DNA of 51,892 nt, taken from the NCBI RefSeq assembly GCF_900110755.1, contig NZ_FOFF01000056.1, positions 1 to 51,892 of the forward strand, given 5' to 3'. The DNA is from Streptomyces sp. yr375 (GTDB taxonomy: Bacteria; Actinomycetota; Actinomycetes; Streptomycetales; Streptomycetaceae). The position numbers and the translations under genes are program-made. Below, one piece after another: positions 1 to 6,786 of this stretch. The notes below the pieces were generated by a model, which was given only the letters and a program-made list of their open reading frames with translations, searched no databases and was not told the origin of the DNA. How positions within the stretch are numbered: position 1 is the first letter of the stretch; the number at the start of each line of letters is the position of its first letter.

Positions 1-145
1 GCCCTTCGAGCCAGGCCGGGACCGGCATCGCGTCGCGCACCACCTGCCACTCGGCGTCCGTCATGTCGGAGGGGTACTGCCGCACCCGGTCGGGTCGGTC
101 GGCCGCGTTCCCGAACCGGTGAGCGAGGCAATCGCACGCCGACAC
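1..145 (-). mobile_element. IS5-type transposase, N-terminal fragment running off the window
   Basis: Reading the minus strand from a possible GTG at 145 gives an open frame to the window edge containing YPSDMTDAEW, followed by a stretch ending PVPAWLEG. This is the typical N-terminal signature of actinobacterial IS5-group DDE transposases (DUF4096-type N-terminus), enzymes that cut and join DNA at the ends of their element. About 48 residues are visible; the catalytic DDE residues would lie beyond position 1, so whether the transposase is intact cannot be judged. No clear ribosome binding site precedes the GTG, and an in-frame GTG closer to the motif is an alternative. The family call is confident, the exact IS is not. 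Confidence 0.75.
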
Positions 146-190
146 GCGCGAGTTGGACGGGAACAACGTCGTCACGCAAGACTGGGACAA

Positions 191-248
191 CAGGGCCTCC
201 TGGTGAACGAGTTGGCTTCGCAACCCTCGTGCTGCACCGGAGGCCCTG
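191..248. repeat. 10-bp perfect inverted repeat near the transposase start
   Basis: CAGGGCCTCC at 191-200 is the exact reverse complement of GGAGGCCCTG at 239-248, 38 bases apart. It sits just upstream of the transposase fragment and may be part of an insertion-sequence end or a hairpin shielding it from outside transcription. Which of the two cannot be decided from one copy. Confidence 0.5.
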
Positions 249-628
249 CTTTCATGCGCCCGCGCGGCCAAGATCACCCGACCAGGGAACCCGTTCGATC
301 AGAACCGTCCTCGTGATCGATAGGAATACGGCTTCTAATCGACGGCACCAATAGCGTGGCTGAGGCCGGTGGGGTGCAGCGAGGCACACGCGCGCCTGGT
401 CGGTCGACTGACGCGCCGTCGTGGCGGGCTTTCGTCGGCTGAGGCTGAGAGGGGACGCGACGAAGGTGTCGGCCGTCAGCCCGACGAGACCCCGCACCGG
501 GCAAAGCTGGGCCGTCCCTGACCAGCAAATACCCAGCTCACCAAGATCCCCTGCAAGACCCAGGGCAAGAGGACCCCAAGGCCCGCCGGTAGCCTTCGAT
601 GCCGGTCGCCGCAGGTGAGGGGCAGCAA
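249..628. other. No recognisable gene
   Basis: Roughly 380 bases with no reading frame showing a convincing start, codon bias or family resemblance. It probably represents decayed sequence of the integrated element between the transposase fragment and the gene at 629. Confidence 0.5.
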
Positions 629-1075
629 GTGACGCAAGGCAACAACCTGGACTTCCAGGTGGGCGACGTGCTCCGGGTGTCGTGTGCGCCGACTCCGGCA
701 CGGATTACTGAGGTATCGAAGTCCCATTTGTCGATCGAGTGGCCATGGGGTGAAGTCGATCCTGACTCGCAGTACGGGTGGAACGGCCGATTCGCCCTTC
801 CAGTTGAACCCGACGGCTGGGAGTGGTCGCTCTTTCGAACGGAGCAGGATCCGCAGACCCTGAAGCCGCACGACACATGCCTCGTCGGCATCCCAGAGAC
901 ACTGGTGCGCATCATCGACATCGGGCACTACGACCCGCCAATGGACACCGGCCGGCTGCCTCGACCACACACCCTGCTGATCGTGCTTCCTGCCGATCGC
1001 CCCAGCGGGGAGGACGAAGGGGACACGATCGAGCTGGACTCCGGTGCGCCTATCGCGATTGAACGACTCTCGTAA
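629..1075 (+). CDS. hypothetical protein
   Basis: A 148-residue acidic protein of unknown function with no signal peptide or membrane segment. The GTG at 629 is preferred because AGGTGAGGGG lies a few bases upstream; an in-frame ATG at 599 would add ten residues without a binding site. The sequence alternates short hydrophobic strands with Trp/Pro/Asp-rich turns (for example LSIEWPWGEVDPDSQ near residue 36), suggesting a small beta-rich fold such as a beta-barrel. It lies between a transposase fragment and a tRNA-like attachment remnant, so it is probably cargo of an integrated element. I do not recognise the family. Confidence 0.65.
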   Translation: MTQGNNLDFQVGDVLRVSCAPTPARITEVSKSHLSIEWPWGEVDPDSQYGWNGRFALPVEPDGWEWSLFRTEQDPQTLKPHDTCLVGIPETLVRIIDIGHYDPPMDTGRLPRPHTLLIVLPADRPSGEDEGDTIELDSGAPIAIERLS

Positions 1076-1152
1076 AACGGATCCTGCTAGGTCGTCGTCG
1101 CAGTTGCAGCAGGTCGCGAGAGCAACCGCGTTGGTCTCACACGTCAAGCCCT

Positions 1153-1171
1153 GTGCCAGAGCCGTGCCAGA
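1153..1171 (+). repeat. direct repeat GTGCCAGA x2 beside the attachment remnant
   Basis: GTGCCAGA occurs at 1153-1160 and again at 1164-1171, an 11-bp period (one helical turn), about 110 bases before the tRNA-like 3' half. Spacing by a helical turn next to a tRNA attachment site is what arm-type binding sites of a tyrosine integrase look like. That role is an inference; no integrase gene is visible in the window. Confidence 0.35.
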
Positions 1172-1275
1172 TCGTGTGGGGAAGCACAGGGAACAACGGG
1201 GACTCGCCATGGATGCGACAAGGGCCCCAACACCACTCCGCTACAGGCCAGCACGACAACCGCCGCCAAGGAACC

Positions 1276-1324
1276 CGAGCTTCCCAAGCGAAGCGTGCGA
1301 GTTCGGTTCTCCTCGCCCGTTCCA
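1276..1324 (+). other. degenerate 3' half of tRNA-Gly(CCC), probable attachment site of an integrative element
   Basis: GAGCTTCCCAAGC at 1277-1289 matches the anticodon arm of Streptomyces tRNA-Gly(CCC), with loop TTCCCAA. It is followed by a T-arm with the loop GTTCGGTTC and an acceptor 3' strand ending in TCCA at 1321-1324. No 5' half (D-arm, acceptor 5' strand) precedes it, and the anticodon and T stems each carry mismatches, so this is not a working tRNA. tRNA 3' halves are left behind at one end of actinomycete integrative elements. Together with the transposase fragment and the repeats to the left, this marks the likely boundary of an old insertion. Confidence 0.55.
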
Positions 1325-1330
1325 GATGAA

Positions 1331-1353
1331 GCCCCAGGTCAGTCGCCTGGGGC
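1331..1353. terminator. GC-rich hairpin followed by a T-rich tract
   Basis: GCCCCAGG (1331-1338) and CCTGGGGC (1346-1353) form a perfect 8-bp stem with a 7-base loop, followed on the plus strand by TTGTTGTT. It lies immediately after the tRNA-like 3' half, as a native tRNA terminator would, and can also stop transcription of the carboxylesterase gene arriving from the right on the minus strand. Confidence 0.7.
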
Positions 1354-1393
1354 TTGTTGTTGGGTGGGGTGGGGTGGTGGCCCCCCGCGGTGG

Positions 1394-3010
1394 TCAGCCG
1401 AGGGTGTTCCAGAGCGTGCAGTGGTGGTCGGAGTTTGTCGTGGGGGTGGGGGTGATGTGGTTCGGGGTGAGGGAGAGGGGGGTTTGTTGGGGCCAGGGGG
1501 GTGAGGAGGGGGTGTTTGGGTTGGTGGTTCGGGCGAAGTGGGTCCAGTAGTTGATCATGGTGTTGGCCAGTCGGTGCTGGGCTGCGGTCAGGGTGCGGGG
1601 GTGGCCGCCCAGGTCGAAGAGGTAGGGGAGTTCGCTCGCGTGCTGTGCGCCGAGGGGGAACGGTGGTGTGCCCGGGGTGAGTGGTGGGGCGTGTTTGTCG
1701 GCGAACTCGTAGCGCCAGGTGGGTACTTGGGTGGCGAGTAGGGCGGCCGTGTGGGCCGTCGGGCAGGCGAAGTTCGCGTCGCCGATGACCGCGCCGAGGA
1801 CCGGGCCTCCGTCGGTGCCGTGTACCGGGTACTCGCGGATGATCGCCTTCGTCTGTACCGGGGAGGGGAAGAAGGCGGACACGACGTCGGGCCAGGTGTC
1901 GGGGGTGACCGGGTTGCCGGCCTGGATGATTCCGGCGGCCCAGCCGTTGCCCTCGTCGTGGTTGTTGCCGATGAGGACGGGGACGTGGTGGAAGCGGCCG
2001 GCCGCGATCGCCGCCCCGGGGTCGGTGGGCAGCAACGGGGTTGCGTACGCGGGTTGTTGGTCCGTGTTCTGGGCTGCTAGGAGGCGGGGGACGGTCACTT
2101 GTCGGAGGCAGGCCGTCACGTCGTGGGATGAGGCGCAGCCGACCTTTGTCGCGAGTTCGTCGCCCGTGGCGCGCGCCGTGGGTAGAGGGACCGAGGATGG
2201 CGCGAACGGGCGGTCTGGGGTGCCCGTGCACGGGGCGCTCTCGATGATCGCCCGGTCGAAGAGGCCCTCGGCGGCGGGGGAGGTTAGCTGGGCGCAGACG
2301 CTGTAGCCGCCGGCGGACTCGCCGGCCAGCGTCACGTTGTGCGCGTCCCCGCCGAACGCGCCGATCTCGGTGCGGACCCAGCGCAGTGCCGCCTGCTGGT
2401 CGGCCAGGCCGAAGGTGCCGGAGCCGGGCAGCCCGCTGTGGGCGAGGAAACCGAGGGCTCCGAGGCGGTAGTTGACGGTGACGACCACTACGTCGCCGCG
2501 GGTCGCCATGCGGTGGGCGTCGTAGGAACTGCCCGCTCCGGTGGTGAAGCCGCCGCCGTGCAGCCACACGATCACCGGCCGGGGGCGCGCGGGGGCGGTG
2601 GCGTCGGGGGTGGTGATGTTCAGGTGGAGGCAGTCCTCGTCTGTGCTGCCGCCCGGTACCTCGTCGGCCGGTTGCGGGCACGCGCTCGCGGGACGGGTCG
2701 CGTCCCGTACCCCGGGCCAGGGGGCCGCGGGGTGGGGCGGTGCCCAGCGGAGGTTGCCGACCGGGGGTGCGGCGTACGGGATGCCTTCGAAGGTGCGGTA
2801 ACCGTCGTGGGCGGTGCCCCGCACCGCGCCGACGTGGGTTCGTACGGTCGTGGCGGCCGTCCGCTCCGGGCCGGCGACCGTGCGTACGGTCGTCGCGGCC
2901 GTTCGTACCGTCGTCGCGGTGGGCTGTGTCGGGGGTGCTGTGGGCCAGGTTGTCGCCAGGGCTGCGGTCAGGGCGCAGGTCAGGGTGGTTAGGGCGTGGT
3001 GTGTGGTCAT
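1394..3010 (-). CDS. secreted type-B carboxylesterase
   Basis: A 538-residue alpha/beta-hydrolase of the carboxylesterase type B family, which hydrolyses carboxylic esters, probably outside the cell. The N-terminus is a signal peptide (about residues 1-25), followed by a threonine-rich linker with three TVRT repeats (about 32-58). Family motifs follow in order: GIPYAAPPVGNLRW at 76-89, EDCLHLNI at 125-132, the oxyanion-hole HGGGF at 151-155, and the nucleophile elbow GESAG at 230-234 with Ser232. The Glu and His of the triad are expected near NHDEGNGW and QHASELPY. It starts 16 bases after the stop of the GPP34 gene, so the two are probably co-transcribed. The substrate is unknown. The linker repeats come from a DNA repeat containing GTACGGTCGT. 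Confidence 0.9.
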   Translation of the reverse strand: MTTHHALTTLTCALTAALATTWPTAPPTQPTATTVRTAATTVRTVAGPERTAATTVRTHVGAVRGTAHDGYRTFEGIPYAAPPVGNLRWAPPHPAAPWPGVRDATRPASACPQPADEVPGGSTDEDCLHLNITTPDATAPARPRPVIVWLHGGGFTTGAGSSYDAHRMATRGDVVVVTVNYRLGALGFLAHSGLPGSGTFGLADQQAALRWVRTEIGAFGGDAHNVTLAGESAGGYSVCAQLTSPAAEGLFDRAIIESAPCTGTPDRPFAPSSVPLPTARATGDELATKVGCASSHDVTACLRQVTVPRLLAAQNTDQQPAYATPLLPTDPGAAIAAGRFHHVPVLIGNNHDEGNGWAAGIIQAGNPVTPDTWPDVVSAFFPSPVQTKAIIREYPVHGTDGGPVLGAVIGDANFACPTAHTAALLATQVPTWRYEFADKHAPPLTPGTPPFPLGAQHASELPYLFDLGGHPRTLTAAQHRLANTMINYWTHFARTTNPNTPSSPPWPQQTPLSLTPNHITPTPTTNSDHHCTLWNTLG

Positions 3011-3025
3011 GGTTTTCCCCGTGGG

Positions 3026-3667
3026 TTAGCTGCCGCCTGTGCCGCCCTTTGCGGCGATCATGGTCATCGGCAGGGTGCGTACGGCTTTCTCCAGGCCCGG
3101 TGCGAGGGCGGACAGTGACCCTGTGCAGGCGTCGATACGGGAGCGGTAGGTCTTGTGGTCCTGGCGTGGGACGACCGAGCGGATGCCGCCCGCCGCGGCC
3201 AGGGCCAGCAGCGCGGCGTCGGCGGCGGGGAGTTCCCGGACGGGGCGGTCTCCGTGCAGCGCCGCCGACACGCGGGCGCGGAGCGCGGCGGGCACGGCGC
3301 GGTCCGTCACCGTCAGGCGGCGGGTGCCGAAGGGGGTGCGGGGCGGCTTCACGGTGAGTACTCCCGCCGCGGCGAGACGGTCCTCCACCTGGGTCAGGGT
3401 CTGCTTGCGGTGGCGGCGTACGAGGTGCTTCCAGCCGTGTCCGGTGGCGGCGTCGCGCAGTACGCCGTCCAGGACCGGGTCGCCGGTCGGCCGGGTGCCG
3501 GACACGGTGACCTTGCCGTCGCCGTCCTCCGCCAGCAGGCCGCGCGACGCGAGGTCGATCAGGGCGGCGGCACGCACCAGCAACCCGGTGCGGGAACGGT
3601 CGTAGGGGCCTTCGGCCGTGTCGTCGTGGGCGAGCAGGTACATGAGGCAGGGCAGGTCGTCGGTCAC
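3026..3667 (-). CDS. GPP34 family phosphoprotein (GOLPH3/Vps74-like)
   Basis: A 213-residue cytosolic protein of the GPP34 (GOLPH3) family. It begins LPCLMYLLAHDD and runs through RTGLLVRAAALIDLASRGLL (about 27-46), the typical helical start of the fold, and contains the GHGWKHLVRRH segment before a winged region. In eukaryotes the family binds phosphatidylinositol-4-phosphate; the role of the many actinomycete copies is not established. It is the upstream partner of the secreted carboxylesterase, 16 bases away. The ATG at 3667 is kept because the homologous N-terminus starts directly after it. Confidence in the family is high, in any specific function low. Confidence 0.85.
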   Translation of the reverse strand: MTDDLPCLMYLLAHDDTAEGPYDRSRTGLLVRAAALIDLASRGLLAEDGDGKVTVSGTRPTGDPVLDGVLRDAATGHGWKHLVRRHRKQTLTQVEDRLAAAGVLTVKPPRTPFGTRRLTVTDRAVPAALRARVSAALHGDRPVRELPAADAALLALAAAGGIRSVVPRQDHKTYRSRIDACTGSLSALAPGLEKAVRTLPMTMIAAKGGTGGS

Positions 3668-3778
3668 ATCTCGACGGTAGGGGCGGGGGCCCCGGCCGCG
3701 GATCGGCCACGCGGAGGGAAGGGGAGTGGGAGCGCAGGAGGACTGCGGTCTGGTCTCCTCCCTGAGGAGGATGCCTTG

Positions 3779-4441
3779 TCAGGGGTGGTGCGGCTTTACG
3801 AGGCCGTGGTCGTAGGCGGCGACTACGGCCTGGACACGGTCGCGCAGGGCCAGTTTGCGCAGGATCGCGGTGACGTGGTTCTTGACCGTGGCCTCCGACA
3901 GGCGGAGCCGTTCGGCGATCTCCGCGTTCGACAGTGCCTGGCCGATCAGGGTGAGCACCTCCCGTTCGCGGCCTGAGAGGTCTCGGAGGGAGGGTGGGGG
4001 TGTCGCGTCGGGCGTGGTGCGCAGGAAGCGGTCCAGGACGCGGCTCAGTACCGTCGGCGCGAGCAGTGCGTCGCCGCGCGCGGTGACGCGGATCGCGTCG
4101 ACGAGTTCGGTGGGGCGTATGTCCTTGAGCAGGAAGCCGCTCGCCCCCGCCCGCAGCGCGGCGACCACGTGCGCGTCGACGTCCCAGGTGGTCAGTACGA
4201 GCACCCGGGCCCCGCTGCCCGACTGCGCGATCCGCCGGGTCGCCTCGATGCCGTCCACTACGGGCATGCGTACGTCCATCAGGACCACGTCGGGTGCCAG
4301 TTCGCGCGTCAGCCGTACCGCCTCCCGGCCGTCGGACGCCTCGCCGACCACCTCCAGGTCGTCCCGGGCGTCGATGATCATGCGGAATCCGGTACGGACC
4401 AGGGCCTGGTCGTCGGCCACGACCACGCGCAGCGCCGTCAT
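3779..4441 (-). CDS. LuxR-family (NarL-type) response regulator
   Basis: A 220-residue response regulator. The receiver domain (about 4-120) has the acidic pair DD at 10-11, the phospho-acceptor Asp56 in VVLMDVRMP and the conserved Lys in FLLKDI. The C-terminal LuxR helix-turn-helix covers about 155-207 (LSGREREVLTLI, then NAEIAERLRLSEATVKNHV). The ATG at 4441 overlaps the stop of the upstream kinase gene as ATGA, which fixes the start; longer in-frame upstream sequence is shadow of the kinase gene. The pair forms a two-component operon in which the kinase should phosphorylate Asp56 and change promoter binding. The stimulus and targets are unknown. Confidence 0.93.
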   Translation of the reverse strand: MTALRVVVADDQALVRTGFRMIIDARDDLEVVGEASDGREAVRLTRELAPDVVLMDVRMPVVDGIEATRRIAQSGSGARVLVLTTWDVDAHVVAALRAGASGFLLKDIRPTELVDAIRVTARGDALLAPTVLSRVLDRFLRTTPDATPPPSLRDLSGREREVLTLIGQALSNAEIAERLRLSEATVKNHVTAILRKLALRDRVQAVVAAYDHGLVKPHHP

Positions 4442-5760
4442 GACACGCGCTCCACAGGCAGCCGCGCCGCCACCTCGAAGCCGCCCTCGGGCGACGGACC
4501 GGCGCGCAGGCTGCCGCCGACGAGCCGGGCGCGCTCCTTCATCCCCAGCAGACCGCGTCCCGCTCCCGCCCCGTCCCAGCGGGCCTGCGGCGGACGACGC
4601 CCGTCCGAACGGCCTTGCGGTGTACGTCCGTTGTCGACCACCGAGATCTTCACGCACTCCCTTTCGACCGTCACGCGTACGCGTACCTCGTCGGCGCCGA
4701 CCGCGTGGCGCAGCGTGTTGGTGAGAGCTTCCTGGACGATCCGGTACGCCGCCAGGTCCACGACGGCCGGCAGTCCGTCGAGGACGCCCTCGCGGTGCAC
4801 GGTCACGGTCATTCCGGTCGCGCGCACGGGGTCGGCCAACTCGTCCAGGCGGGCGAGGGAGGGTCCCGGTGCACGCAACTCCCGCTGGTCCCGCTGCGCT
4901 TTCTGCTCCTGCGGCTCCTGCTGCTCCTGCTGCTCACGGGGCCCGCCGTACCCGTCGTCCCCGGCCTTCCCGTCGCCCCCGCCGCCTCCAGCCTCCCCAG
5001 CCTCCCCAGCCTCCCCAGCCTCAGGGCCGAACGCCTGTAGCAGCAGGCGTAGTTCGCCGAGTGCTGAGCGGGCGGCCGTTTCGATGGCTCGTAGGGACTG
5101 GCGGGACTGGTCGGGGTGTTCTGGGAACACGTCGTCCGCCGCGGCCGCCTGGATGACCATCACGGACAGGGTGTGTGCCACCACGTCGTGCACCTCGCGC
5201 GCGATCCGCGCCCGCTCCTCGACCACGGCTCGGCGCGTCTCCGCCGCCACCCGTGCCTGCTGCGCCCGGCGCCATTGGCCCGCGGTCCACGCGAGGACCA
5301 CCGCCAGCAGGCAGACCGTCGCCCCCGTGGGGCCGCCCCCGGCCCCGAACGCCAGCGGTACCGGCACCGTCACCAGCACGCACATTGCCGCTAGCGCCCA
5401 CACCGACTGCCGCCGCGGTCTGGTGGCCGACAGTACGCACAGCGCGAGCTGCGCCGCGAGCAGCGCTCCCGTCAAGGTCACCTCGGGCAGCAGCGTCCAT
5501 ACCGCGAGACCCGTCGCCGCGTTCACGGCGAGTACGGCGACCGGGGCCCGTACCTGCCATCTCAGGGCGCAGACCTGTACGAGAACCAGGGCCGCGGCCA
5601 CGGGCAGTCGCCCACCGCGTTCCGCGCCGGCGACGAGCACCGAGGTGCCGAGTACGGCGAGCACCAGACCGGCCGACGCCCACCACAGCGCCCGCGGCGA
5701 CAGCTCGCCCCGCGCCTGGCCGGCGTACTGGTCGCCCGGCTGTCTGCTGCTGCGGTCCAC
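4438..5760 (-). CDS. sensor histidine kinase (HisKA_3 type) with an expanded linker
   Basis: A 440-residue membrane sensor kinase. Several hydrophobic segments occupy about residues 25-165. The dimerisation domain carries the phospho-acceptor in REVHDVVAHTLSV (His191), and the ATPase domain has the N-box EALTNTLRHA (344-353) and a G-box RGLLGMKERA. Between them, residues 247-297 are a low-complexity insert: GEA repeats, a glycine run, then a Gln/Glu-rich stretch. The GEA part comes from a 9-bp DNA repeat, GCCTCCCCA, present three times at 4991-5017. Family members normally join these domains directly. The gene is translationally coupled to the response regulator by a 4-base overlap. The sensed signal is not evident because there is no recognisable extracellular domain. 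Confidence 0.93.
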   Translation of the reverse strand: MDRSSRQPGDQYAGQARGELSPRALWWASAGLVLAVLGTSVLVAGAERGGRLPVAAALVLVQVCALRWQVRAPVAVLAVNAATGLAVWTLLPEVTLTGALLAAQLALCVLSATRPRRQSVWALAAMCVLVTVPVPLAFGAGGGPTGATVCLLAVVLAWTAGQWRRAQQARVAAETRRAVVEERARIAREVHDVVAHTLSVMVIQAAAADDVFPEHPDQSRQSLRAIETAARSALGELRLLLQAFGPEAGEAGEAGEAGGGGGDGKAGDDGYGGPREQQEQQEPQEQKAQRDQRELRAPGPSLARLDELADPVRATGMTVTVHREGVLDGLPAVVDLAAYRIVQEALTNTLRHAVGADEVRVRVTVERECVKISVVDNGRTPQGRSDGRRPPQARWDGAGAGRGLLGMKERARLVGGSLRAGPSPEGGFEVAARLPVERVS

Positions 5761-5776
5761 GCGCCGACCCTACCGA

Positions 5777-5794
5777 CCCCGTCCAGCGACGGGG
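5777..5794 (-). terminator. hairpin downstream of the IclR gene
   Basis: CCCCGTC (5777-5783) and GACGGGG (5788-5794) pair perfectly around a 4-base loop, 35 bases beyond the stop of the IclR-type gene and just before the kinase start. There is no T-run, which is common for Streptomyces terminators. Confidence 0.5.
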
Positions 5795-5828
5795 CCGCCT
5801 CTCGTCGCGTGGGTCATGGTGTGGCGGG

Positions 5829-6584
5829 TCAGGCAAGCAAGGGGGCCAGGCGGTCTGCGTGTTGGCGGAGGACGGTGATCAGGTCGGCGTTGGGTTGGGC
5901 CACGCGGGCCGGGGGGCCGGACAGGGCGAGGCCTGCGACGAGGGTGCCGGTGGTGGGGTGGCGGATCGCCACGGCGAGGCAGGCGCGGTCCGGGCGGAGT
6001 TGGCCGCACTGGCGGGCGAGGCCGGACTCGGCGATCTGTTGGAGTTCGGCGGTGAGTTCCGCGTCGTCGGTGACCGTGTGCTGTGTGAAGCGGCGCAGGT
6101 CGGGGGCGACGGCGCGCCAGTCGGGCTGGGCGGCCAGGAGCAGTCTGCCGAGGGCGGAGGCGTGCGGATGGCGGGCCAGGAGCGCTTCCTCGGTCGGGGG
6201 GTGGTCGGGGTCCGGGTCGGTCAGCACCAGGCGGTCGGTGGCGAAGGACGCCAGGTGGACGCCCCAGCGGGTACGGGTGCGGAGGTGGTCGAGGACGGCG
6301 CGGGCGGCCAGCGGGACGTGCGGGGGCGCGGGGACGCAGAGGCGGGCCGCGCGACGGCCGAGCGCGAAACCGCCCAGGCCGGGCAGGCGGACCAGGTACT
6401 CCTCGGCGACCAGCAGGTTGAGCAGCCGGTACGTGGTCGCCGGGGGCAGCCCGAGAGCCGTCGAGATCTCCTTCGCGGTCGCCCCGGGGCCCGCGGCGAT
6501 CACCTCCTCCAGGACGGCCAGCGCGTTACGGATCGCCCTCGGCTGACGGCCCGGCAGCGCGGTCGGATCCATCGGGGGGCTCAT
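5829..6584 (-). CDS. IclR-family transcriptional regulator
   Basis: A 251-residue regulator. The N-terminal winged helix-turn-helix (about 15-75) contains the segments ATAKEISTALGLPPATTYRL and GGFALGRRA, as in IclR proteins. The C-terminal part is the effector-binding domain, with segments such as HPHASALGRLLLAA and CLAVAIRHPTTG. The ATG at 6584 follows GGGAGG at a good distance, and its ATGA overlaps the TGA of a small upstream reading frame. In related genomes the regulator would sit next to amine-catabolism genes, and here the neighbouring divergent gene is a truncated copper amine oxidase, so control of amine oxidation is a reasonable inference. The start region has been tandemly duplicated upstream. 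Confidence 0.9.
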   Translation of the reverse strand: MSPPMDPTALPGRQPRAIRNALAVLEEVIAAGPGATAKEISTALGLPPATTYRLLNLLVAEEYLVRLPGLGGFALGRRAARLCVPAPPHVPLAARAVLDHLRTRTRWGVHLASFATDRLVLTDPDPDHPPTEEALLARHPHASALGRLLLAAQPDWRAVAPDLRRFTQHTVTDDAELTAELQQIAESGLARQCGQLRPDRACLAVAIRHPTTGTLVAGLALSGPPARVAQPNADLITVLRQHADRLAPLLA

Positions 6585-6784
6585 GCGGCCTCCCGGGACG
6601 CCGGTTCCGGGGTGCCCGGGAGGCCGGCGGCGCTCGTCTCGTCGTAGACGCCCACGGCCGCAAGTTGTCGTGGACGGCGGGTGCCCGGCAGCGCCGTCGG
6701 GTCCGTCCGGGGACTCATGCCGCCTCCCGGGACGCCGGTTCCGGAGCGCCCAAGAGGTCCGCGGCGCTCGTCTCGTCGTAGACG
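6547..6784. repeat. imperfect tandem duplication, period 134 bp
   Basis: The segment 6547-6650 recurs at 6681-6784 with an offset of exactly 134 bases and a handful of substitutions. For example, CCTCCCGGGACGCCGGTTCC is present in both. Each copy carries, on the minus strand, the last codons of a former upstream gene, its stop overlapping an ATG (GCATGA), a GGGAGG ribosome binding site and the first codons of the IclR-type protein. The right copy ends only a few bases before the first codon retained from the amine oxidase. Confidence 0.9.
6581..6718 (-). pseudogene. 45-residue chimeric ORF created by the duplication
   Basis: From the duplicated ATG at 6718 (binding site GGGAGG upstream) an open frame reads MSPRTDPTALPG, like the start of the IclR protein. 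It then runs into AAVGVYDETSAAG and PEPASREAA, the C-terminal tail of the gene that formerly preceded IclR, and stops at 6581 overlapping the real IclR start. The same tail is seen ending at 6715 in the second copy. It is translatable but looks like a rearrangement by-product rather than a functional gene. The identity of the lost upstream gene cannot be read from this tail. Confidence 0.6.
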
Positions 6785-6786
6785 GC

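Noticed and set aside
1276..1324. Functional tRNA gene
   Set aside because: Only the 3' half is present and its stems contain mismatches; no acceptor 5' strand or D-arm precedes it. No intact tRNA or rRNA gene was found in the window.
1137..3710. 857-codon open frame on the minus strand
   Set aside because: Antisense/alternate-frame shadow of the carboxylesterase and GPP34 genes; Arg/Pro-rich composition without any domain.
3757..3770. Hairpin CCTCC/GGAGG before the response-regulator stop
   Set aside because: Only five base pairs and no T-run; too weak to call a terminator.
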